A stretch of DNA of 6,720 nucleotides from an uncultured Anaerosacchariphilus sp. (GTDB lineage: Bacteria; Bacillota; Clostridia; Lachnospirales; Lachnospiraceae), in NCBI GenBank assembly GCA_934402125.1, contig CAKRTY010000088.1:1-6720 (forward strand). The letters are read 5' to 3'. Position 1 is the first letter of the stretch, and every line of letters begins with the position of its first letter. Shown here in pieces: positions 1 through 4,806 of this stretch. A program made the position numbers and the translations under genes. Below the pieces are notes generated by a model. The model did no database searches, was not told the origin of the DNA, and worked only from the letters and a program-made list of their open reading frames with translations.

Positions 1-2
1 TC

Positions 3-161
3 GATTACAAGGATACCAACAAATTAAAGAGATACGTATCTGAGAGAGGAAAAATCCTTCCAAGAAGAATCACAGGAAACTGTGCAAAGCACCAGAGAGC
101 TCTGACTGTAGCTATCAAGAGAGCACGTCACATTTCCCTGATGCCGTACGTAATGGACTAA
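3..161 (+). CDS. rpsR: 30S ribosomal protein S18 (3' part)
   Basis: This is the C-terminal 52 residues of ribosomal protein S18, a small-subunit protein that contacts S6 and 16S rRNA on the platform of the 30S subunit. The reading frame opens at the window edge, so the N-terminus is missing; the family is usually about 75-90 residues, so roughly 25-35 residues lie upstream. The recognisable S18 core is present: [19 protein letters not shown] followed by AIKRAR and the LMPY tail, ending in VMD and TAA. In most bacteria rpsR follows rpsF and ssb in one operon, so those genes are expected just left of the window (inference). An intrinsic terminator follows 19 bases after the stop. The cysteine of the ITGNCAKHQ motif is visible; whether an N-terminal zinc-type CxxC exists cannot be seen. 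Confidence 0.97.
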   Translation, partial: DYKDTNKLKRYVSERGKILPRRITGNCAKHQRALTVAIKRARHISLMPYVMD

Positions 162-180
162 TTCATTTACGGGAATCAGA

Positions 181-212
181 CCCCGCAGTCGTAATGGCTG
201 CGGGGTTTTGTT
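181..212 (+). terminator. Intrinsic terminator after rpsR
   Basis: The 8-bp perfect stem CCCCGCAG (181-188) / CTGCGGGG (198-205) encloses a 9-base loop and is followed at once by TTTTGTT. The GC-rich stem plus T run is a standard Rho-independent terminator for the upstream ribosomal protein operon. The T tract is short and interrupted by a G, so some read-through into the helicase gene 17 bases further on is plausible. Confidence 0.85.
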
Positions 213-228
213 ATGAGAGAGGAAAATC

Positions 229-2163
229 ATGATTCAAAAGAAAAAGCTGAATCAGTTTTATATAGAGCAATATGAGCGGGCGGGGCGGAAAAAGCCGAAG
301 AAACCGGTAAAGGAAGCGGGCATGCAGGCCAGAATCGCGAAGGTTCAGAAAACGTTGAAGAGCGCCCGACCGGGTCAGATTAATATCCGGACCCTGGAGG
401 AGCTGCACAGGCAGCTGAAGAATACGGCTTCTTATGCGTATCGCAGAAATAAAGAAGAACTCATTGAGAAGCTGAATGAGGATATGCTGCCAAGGCTTGT
501 GGAGCTTGATCTGGGAATGCTGCTGGCAGAGCAAAAGGATGGGCTGAACGGTGAGTTCCTGGCCTGGGCGCGTCGGACCATGCCCTGCGCCATTTGCCAG
601 GAGCCTATGTTTACCCTGTATCCCAGATTCCGCCGGTATAAGGTGAAAAATAAAATTCTGGAGTTGGTGCCTGCCCGACCGGAGATGGAGTTTGCGGAGG
701 TGCGGGAGCTGTCCCGGCATTTCGTGCTGCACATCGGTCCGACCAACAGCGGAAAGACTTTTCAGGCGCTGGAACGTCTGAAAAAGGCAAAAAATGGAAG
801 CTATCTGGGACCTTTGCGTCTGCTTGCCCTGGAGGTTTACGAGCAGATGCACGCCGCAGGCATTCCCTGCACCATGCGGACGGGGCAGGAGTGTATCGAG
901 GAAGAACACAGCGCAGTGACGGCTTCTACCATAGAAATGGCGGATTTCGATGAAAATTACGACATTGCGGTGATTGATGAGGCCCAGCTGGTGGCAGATG
1001 TGGATCGAGGCCATTCCTGGACGAAAGCGATTCTGGGACTGCGGGCGGCAGAAATTCATATCTGCATGAGTCCTGCGGCGGAACAGGCTGTCTGCCATCT
1101 GATTGAGCTTTGCCAGGATACCTATGAGGTGAAGCGCTATGAGCGGAAGACGGAACTGATTTGTGAGGAGAAGCCTTTTCTCTTTCCGGAGGATGTGCAG
1201 GAGGGGGACGCCTTGATTGCGTTTTCTAAAAAATCAGTGCTGGATATAGCCGGGCGGCTGGAGGAAGCGGGAATTGCTTCCAGCGTCATCTACGGCAGCC
1301 TGCCCCCGGAGATTCGCCGCCGTCAAACCCGGATGTTCAATAAAGGAAAAACAAAGGTGGCCGTAGCCACGGATGCTATCGGTATGGGGCTGAATCTGCC
1401 GGTTCGCCGGATTGTATTCATGCAGACAGATAAGTTTGACGGCGTGAGCAGGCGGCCGTTGCGGATACCTGAGGTCAAACAGATAGCAGGCCGGGCGGGG
1501 CGGTTTGGGATTTATGATAAGGGTTATGTGAATGCCCTGGGCGAGCGGGAACTGGAATTTATCCGGGAGCTTTATCAGGCGGCAGAGGAACCGCTGACCC
1601 AGGTGAACTTAGGCTTCCCGCAGGTGCTGCTGGATATCGACGCGCCTTTGGACGAGCTGATGAAAATCTGGTATTCTGTTACGCCCTCCGAGCCTTTTGT
1701 AAAGGAAAATATTGACGAGGCTCTGTATCTCTATGAGCTGGCGAAGAAATACCGGAATCAGATTGATGGATTTGAGAATAAGCGCCTTGTATACAAGATG
1801 ATTACCTGTCCGATTGATATTAAGGATCGGAGGGTAGTTCAACTGTGGCTGGACTACTGCAGAAGTTATACGGCAGATGTATCATTGGAAAAGCCTGCTT
1901 TTTACCGGGATCGCAAGGGTGGCATTGCCCAGTATGAGACTTATTACAAGCAGCTGGATTTGTATTATCAGTTTTCTCACCGGATGCAGAAGGAGCTGGA
2001 TGAGGAATGGCTGGCGTCAGAACGGGAAAAGACCGAGATGCGGATTATGAATTATCTGACCCGCGGAAAACAGAATTATATTGCCAGATGCAGATACTGC
2101 GGAAAACTTCTGCCGCTGGGCTCGCCCTTCCAGGTATGCGAGGAATGTTATGGGAAGCGTTGA
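229..2163 (+). CDS. Suv3-like DExH-box RNA helicase with C-terminal zinc ribbon
   Basis: This is a 644-residue superfamily 2 helicase most like SUV3/SUPV3L1, the ATP-dependent RNA helicase of the mitochondrial degradosome. Visible motifs in order: a lysine/arginine-rich N-terminus (1-80), an isolated CAIC pair (120-123), motif I GPTNSGKT (170-177), motif Ia GPLRLLALEV (194-203), motif II DEAQ (250-253), motif IV near AFSKKSV (331-337), motif V ATDAIGMGLNL (380-390) and motif VI QIAGRAGRFG (418-427). The segment KFDGVSRRPL just before motif VI and the PLDELMKIW region after it also match the Suv3 family. The end (621-640) is a C-x2-C-x12-C-x2-C zinc ribbon, which as far as I recall animal and yeast Suv3 lack. 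The ATG at 229 has an AGAGAGG ribosome binding site 6 bases upstream. A role in cytoplasmic RNA unwinding or decay is inferred from family; the bacterial function is not established by sequence. An alternative label is a generic 'helicase-related protein'. Confidence 0.88.
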   Translation: MIQKKKLNQFYIEQYERAGRKKPKKPVKEAGMQARIAKVQKTLKSARPGQINIRTLEELHRQLKNTASYAYRRNKEELIEKLNEDMLPRLVELDLGMLLAEQKDGLNGEFLAWARRTMPCAICQEPMFTLYPRFRRYKVKNKILELVPARPEMEFAEVRELSRHFVLHIGPTNSGKTFQALERLKKAKNGSYLGPLRLLALEVYEQMHAAGIPCTMRTGQECIEEEHSAVTASTIEMADFDENYDIAVIDEAQLVADVDRGHSWTKAILGLRAAEIHICMSPAAEQAVCHLIELCQDTYEVKRYERKTELICEEKPFLFPEDVQEGDALIAFSKKSVLDIAGRLEEAGIASSVIYGSLPPEIRRRQTRMFNKGKTKVAVATDAIGMGLNLPVRRIVFMQTDKFDGVSRRPLRIPEVKQIAGRAGRFGIYDKGYVNALGERELEFIRELYQAAEEPLTQVNLGFPQVLLDIDAPLDELMKIWYSVTPSEPFVKENIDEALYLYELAKKYRNQIDGFENKRLVYKMITCPIDIKDRRVVQLWLDYCRSYTADVSLEKPAFYRDRKGGIAQYETYYKQLDLYYQFSHRMQKELDEEWLASEREKTEMRIMNYLTRGKQNYIARCRYCGKLLPLGSPFQVCEECYGKR

Positions 2164-2180
2164 AAAACGCTTCCTTTTTT
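2153..2180 (+). terminator. Intrinsic terminator overlapping the helicase stop codon
   Basis: A perfect 9-bp stem, GGAAGCGTT (2153-2161) and AACGCTTCC (2166-2174), closes a GAAA tetraloop (2162-2165) and is followed by six T residues (2175-2180). The stop codon TGA (2161-2163) lies within the hairpin, so the last codons of the helicase gene also form the terminator stem. On the opposite strand no T run follows, so it acts only on + strand transcripts. It isolates the helicase from the transporter operon downstream. Confidence 0.93.
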
Positions 2181-2209
2181 GTACTGTAAATTGGGTAGAA
2201 AGGCAAAAA

Positions 2210-2226
2210 AAATACAGATTGTATTT
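2210..2226. repeat. 17-bp palindrome, possible operator
   Basis: AAATACA (2210-2216) and TGTATTT (2220-2226) are exact inverted repeats around a GAT centre. The arm contains the AATACA motif that recurs elsewhere in this intergenic region. Its size and symmetry suit a dimeric DNA-binding regulator, but it lies about 250 bases before the best promoter and AT-rich DNA gives palindromes by chance, so this is only a candidate. Confidence 0.35.
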
Positions 2227-2474
2227 AGAAAAAGACAAAAAGAGACAAATTTAATACAGGTTATAGCATAGATGAAGTTGTACTATAAATAGCGTTAAAA
2301 ATGCAACAAACATAGAAGAGAAATGGTGAAAAGTCACAAAATGACGAGGAAAAGTAAAGAAAAGGGCGGGATAAATTGGCTAATATAACTATATGTTACG
2401 GATGAATGTTAAAAAACAACAAGATAGAACAGCTAAAATAATACAACTTCAAAAAAGTATTTTGCTGTATTCTG

Positions 2475-2503
2475 TTGCAAGTTTTTTACTGCCTGCATAT
2501 AAT
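2475..2503 (+). promoter_or_regulatory. Sigma-A type promoter of the ABC transporter operon
   Basis: TTGCAA (2475-2480) resembles the -35 consensus TTGACA at 4 of 6 positions, and a 17-base spacer leads to an exact TATAAT -10 box (2498-2503). A start of transcription near 2510 would leave a leader of about 55 bases before the binding-protein ATG at 2566. It is by far the best promoter in the intergenic region. The motif CTGTATT (2465-2471) sits directly upstream of the -35 box, where a regulator could act. Confidence 0.8.
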
Positions 2504-2517
2504 AAAGTCATCAACAA

Positions 2518-2533
2518 GGTTACGGACATAACC
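2518..2533 (+). promoter_or_regulatory. Small hairpin in the operon leader
   Basis: GGTTA (2518-2522) and TAACC (2529-2533) can pair around a six-base loop, CGGACA, within the predicted 5' leader. It lies about 20 bases before the ribosome binding site and would not block it. A 5-bp stem this close to the RNA start could protect the 5' end of the mRNA, or it may be chance. Confidence 0.35.
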
Positions 2534-2552
2534 CAAGTAAAAAAACAAAACA

Positions 2553-2558
2553 GGGAGG
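2553..2558 (+). promoter_or_regulatory. Ribosome binding site of the binding-protein gene
   Basis: GGGAGG lies 7 bases before the ATG at 2566, within an A-rich unstructured stretch, which predicts efficient translation and fixes the start at the methionine that gives a complete lipoprotein signal peptide. Confidence 0.85.
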
Positions 2559-2565
2559 AAAAAAC

Positions 2566-3759
2566 ATGAACAAGCTTTTCAAAAAAGTGACTGCCACAGC
2601 ACTGGCAGCAACCATGGTTCTGGGAATGACAGCCTGCGGCGGTTCCAAGGACACCACAACAGCAGACAGCTCCAGCTCAGCAGCAACTGAGACTCCGGCA
2701 GCAGCAACAGACAACAAGGACATCAAGATCGGCGTTTCCATCTGGTCCTCTACCGACGTACTCGGTTCTCAGTGTAAGCTGATTCTGGACGAGGCAGCAA
2801 AGGCACTGGGCGTTCAGGTACAGTATGTTGACCAGGGACATGTATCCGAGAAGGTTACCGCTTCTGTAGAGCAGCTGGTAGCAGCAGGCTGCCAGGGTAT
2901 CGTCATCTGCAACTCTTCTGATACAGAGATGACTTCCGCAATCAAGACCTGTAACGACAACAAAGTATATCTGGCACAGTTCTTCCGTGTAATCAGCAAG
3001 GACAACAGCGCAGACATCTACCAGATGGCTACCGATTCCGCTTACTACATCGGCGCAGTTCACGAGGACGAGCCGGCCAACGGTGAGGCACTGGTAAATA
3101 TCCTTCTTGAGAAGGGCGACAGAAACATCGGTCTGATTGGCTGGGAGCAGGGAGACGCAACCTGGCTTGGAAGATGGGAAGGCTACAAAGCAGGCGTTGA
3201 CGCTTGGAACGAAGCGAACCCGGATGACAAGGCTACTCTGTCTGAGCCGCAGTACGCAGGAACAACCTCTGAGGGCGGTTCCAAGGCAGCAGAGGCTCTG
3301 ATGGCAGCAGACCCGAACCTGGATGCACTGATTCCGGCAGGCGGCGGCGGAGACCCGCTTCAGGGCGCAATCGCAGCTGTAGAGCGTGCAGGCAAGACTC
3401 AGGACATCGATATCGTATCCACAGATTTCCTTCCGGACCTGGGAGAGAGACTTGAGAACGGTTCCATGGCTGGTGAGTCCGGCGGACATTACTGCGACCC
3501 GCTTATCGCGTTCATGATGGTTTACAACGCAATCAAGGGTAACTACACAGATTTCGCAGGCAAGTTTGAGGACGTTCCGTTCCCGTATCTGTATGTATCA
3601 TCTGCAGATGACTACAAGGCATACGAGCAGTACTTTGTAGACCAGCTTCCGTACACAGACGAAGAGCTTGTAGCTATGTCTGAGCTGGATCTGGCAGGAC
3701 TGAAGGAAGCAGCTGCTAAGGTATCTATCGAGGATGCGGCAGCACGTGCAGGCAAATAA
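2566..3759 (+). CDS. CUT2-family ABC transporter substrate-binding lipoprotein (sugar type)
   Basis: A 397-residue extracellular binding protein of the ribose/galactose (type I periplasmic-binding, RbsB-like) group. Residues 1-23 form a lipoprotein signal peptide: KKV at the positive end, a hydrophobic core, and the lipobox MTAC with the lipid-modified cysteine at 24. A flexible Ser/Thr/Ala/Asp-rich linker (25-52) leads to the two-lobed domain, starting at IKIGVSIW. Likely ligand-pocket elements, judged by position in the RbsB fold, are IWSSTD (59-64), QFFR (138-141), the Trp-rich GWEQGDATWLGRW (192-204), STDFLPD (285-291) and ESGGHY (304-309). A helical, charged tail follows (about 350-397). 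It is the first gene of the operon and is separated from the permease by a strong hairpin. Asparagine is encoded by AAC 14 times out of 15, which suggests high expression. The ligand is probably a sugar by family, but classical RbsB contact residues are not conserved enough to name one. Confidence 0.92.
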   Translation: MNKLFKKVTATALAATMVLGMTACGGSKDTTTADSSSSAATETPAAATDNKDIKIGVSIWSSTDVLGSQCKLILDEAAKALGVQVQYVDQGHVSEKVTASVEQLVAAGCQGIVICNSSDTEMTSAIKTCNDNKVYLAQFFRVISKDNSADIYQMATDSAYYIGAVHEDEPANGEALVNILLEKGDRNIGLIGWEQGDATWLGRWEGYKAGVDAWNEANPDDKATLSEPQYAGTTSEGGSKAAEALMAADPNLDALIPAGGGGDPLQGAIAAVERAGKTQDIDIVSTDFLPDLGERLENGSMAGESGGHYCDPLIAFMMVYNAIKGNYTDFAGKFEDVPFPYLYVSSADDYKAYEQYFVDQLPYTDEELVAMSELDLAGLKEAAAKVSIEDAAARAGK

Positions 3760-3761
3760 AT

Positions 3762-3775
3762 TCTAAGGGCTTAGA
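3762..3775 (+). repeat. Minor hairpin after the binding-protein gene
   Basis: TCTAA (3762-3766) and TTAGA (3771-3775) can pair around GGGC, starting 3 bases after the stop codon and 5 bases before the larger hairpin. On its own it is weak, but it could stack with the larger hairpin as part of a 3' protective structure. Confidence 0.3.
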
Positions 3776-3780
3776 GTTTG

Positions 3781-3815
3781 TAGGAGCCGGTATCGCGCGG
3801 CGATACCGGCTCCTA
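3781..3815 (+). promoter_or_regulatory. Strong intercistronic hairpin between binding protein and permease
   Basis: TAGGAGCCGGTATCG (3781-3795) pairs perfectly over 15 bp with CGATACCGGCTCCTA (3801-3815) around CGCGG; one further C-G pair is possible. The hairpin is followed by TTATC and an A run rather than a T tract, so it is not a typical intrinsic terminator on either strand. In binding-protein transport operons such structures commonly stabilise the upstream mRNA against 3' exonucleases and give much more binding protein than permease (established for malE-malF). That role here, or partial attenuation, is inferred. It ends 13 bases before the permease ribosome binding site GAGG (3829-3832). 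Confidence 0.8.
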
Positions 3816-3840
3816 TTATCAAAAAAATGAGGTAAAGAGT

Positions 3841-4788
3841 ATGGGTTCTAAAAAGTTGTCGGGAAGTACAAGAGGTTATCTGATTCTGTTGGGTCTGGTT
3901 GTACTTTCCTGGGGTATTTTTAAAGTACTGTCACCGCATAACTTCGGCTCCGCGGCAAATATGCTGAATTACTTTCAGGCCAGCCTGATTGCTACCGTAG
4001 GCGCGGTGGGATTCTATTTCGTAATGGTAATGGGTATGTTCGACTTCTCCATCGGAGCGAACATCATGCTTTCCGCTATCGTGGGATGCGTATTCGCAAC
4101 AAGATTCAATCTGGGCTATGTGGGACTGATTGCAGGCTGTATCATCTGCGGCGCTATCGTAGGCGTTCTGAATGGTATCTTCTATGTAAAGCTCCGTATC
4201 CCGTCCATGATTGTTACCACCGGTCTGGCTCTGATTTATGAGTCCGTCGCCAACTATATCGCAGGCGGCGTAGAGCAGACACTTCCGGCAAACCTTCGTA
4301 TGTTCGGACAGATGCCGGGCGACATTATCCTGGCTGTCCTGGCCTGTGTGGTAGCTTACATTTTCCTGAATTATACAAAAATCGGAACTTATACATACGC
4401 CATCGGAAGCAACGAGTTTGTTGCCAAGAACATGGGTATCGATGTAAATAAATACAAAGTTCTGGCATTTATCCTGAGCGGCGCTTTTCTGGGCGTTATG
4501 GCAATCCTGACCATCAGTTACGGATCTTCCATGGTAGCTGTAACCGGTATGGCGTCCATGAGCCGTAACTTTGTACCGACCATGGGCTGCTTCTTTGGTC
4601 TGGCATTTAAGAAATACGGTATGCCGCTGCAGGCCATTGTCATTGGTGAGTTTGTCATCAACATTATTTTCTTCGGTTTTATCGCTCTGGGAGCTCCGAC
4701 CGCTATCCAGGACGTTATCACCGGTCTGGCGCTGCTGATTATCATTACCCTGACCACCAAGGTGACCAAGGGCGAAATCGTGAAGTAA
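3841..4788 (+). CDS. CUT2-family ABC transporter permease, first subunit
   Basis: A 315-residue membrane protein of the RbsC/BPD_transp_2 family that forms half of the transmembrane channel. Hydrophobic segments are visible at about 12-30, 46-66, 72-88, 93-117, 122-140, 160-178, 206-228, 262-282 and 286-305, consistent with the 8-10 helices of this family. The family signature usually written GG(I/L)DLSVG appears as GMFDFSIG (65-72). The cytoplasmic coupling loop is recognisable as YAIGSNEFVAKNMGI (186-200), which contacts the ATPase. The start is supported by GAGG 8 bases upstream. The next gene begins 18 bases after the stop. The protein resembles the second permease of this operon in the DFS segment and in GxxxGxxNGxFYV (here 104-116), so the two are paralogues. 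Asparagine codons are mixed (8 AAC, 6 AAT), unlike the binding-protein gene. Substrate unknown. Confidence 0.92.
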   Translation: MGSKKLSGSTRGYLILLGLVVLSWGIFKVLSPHNFGSAANMLNYFQASLIATVGAVGFYFVMVMGMFDFSIGANIMLSAIVGCVFATRFNLGYVGLIAGCIICGAIVGVLNGIFYVKLRIPSMIVTTGLALIYESVANYIAGGVEQTLPANLRMFGQMPGDIILAVLACVVAYIFLNYTKIGTYTYAIGSNEFVAKNMGIDVNKYKVLAFILSGAFLGVMAILTISYGSSMVAVTGMASMSRNFVPTMGCFFGLAFKKYGMPLQAIVIGEFVINIIFFGFIALGAPTAIQDVITGLALLIIITLTTKVTKGEIVK

Positions 4789-4791
4789 TCG

Positions 4792-4798
4792 AAGGAGG
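4792..4798 (+). promoter_or_regulatory. Ribosome binding site of the ATPase gene
   Basis: AAGGAGG is a perfect anti-16S match. Two ATGs follow: 4802, only 3 bases away and leading to just Met-Gln-stop, and 4807, 8 bases away and opening the 499-codon ATPase. The spacing and the long frame decide for 4807. Confidence 0.9.
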
Positions 4799-4806
4799 AA
4801 AATGCA

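Larger units (their letters stand above)
2181..2565 (+). other. A-rich intergenic and regulatory region of the transporter operon
   Basis: This 385-base stretch holds no credible gene: it is A-rich on the + strand with frequent stops and no open frame with a ribosome binding site. It contains the main promoter at 2475-2503, a 17-bp palindrome at 2210-2226, and repeated AATACAG-type heptamers or their complement near 2211, 2253, 2440 and 2465. A GTTACGGA octamer occurs twice (2395-2402 and 2519-2526). A much weaker promoter-like pair, TTATAG (2261-2266) and TATAAA (2284-2289) with a 17-base spacer, may be chance in such AT-rich DNA. The long distance between the terminator and the promoter leaves room for activator or repressor binding. 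I saw no clear cre site for CcpA and no riboswitch I recognise. Confidence 0.75.

Noticed and set aside
211..1098. 295-codon open frame on the minus strand
   Set aside because: It lies wholly opposite the helicase gene, has no family motifs that I recognise, and is rich in His, Arg, Leu and Gln as expected for the antisense of a biased coding frame. The + strand frame carries clear helicase motifs.
2007..2189. 60-codon + strand frame at the end of the helicase
   Set aside because: It overlaps the helicase zinc ribbon in another frame and runs through the terminator hairpin, so it is not a separate gene.
2261..2289. TTATAG-17-TATAAA as a second promoter
   Set aside because: The -35 match is poor and such pairs are common by chance in A/T-rich DNA; kept only as a weak possibility in the intergenic entry.
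2333..2345. GTCA-CAAAA-TGAC inverted repeat
   Set aside because: Four-base arms are too short to mean anything without conservation.
2181..2565. Riboswitch, small RNA or cre site upstream of the transporter
   Set aside because: The predicted leader is only about 55 bases with one 5-bp hairpin, no known aptamer pattern is visible, and no good match to the CcpA cre consensus was found by eye.
2677..3489. 270-codon open frame on the minus strand
   Set aside because: It is antisense to the binding-protein gene, is cysteine- and valine-rich from reverse-reading GCA and AAC codons, and shows no domain that I recognise.
3781..3820. Intercistronic hairpin as an intrinsic terminator
   Set aside because: The stem is strong but no T tract follows on either strand, and the downstream genes are clearly part of the same transport system.
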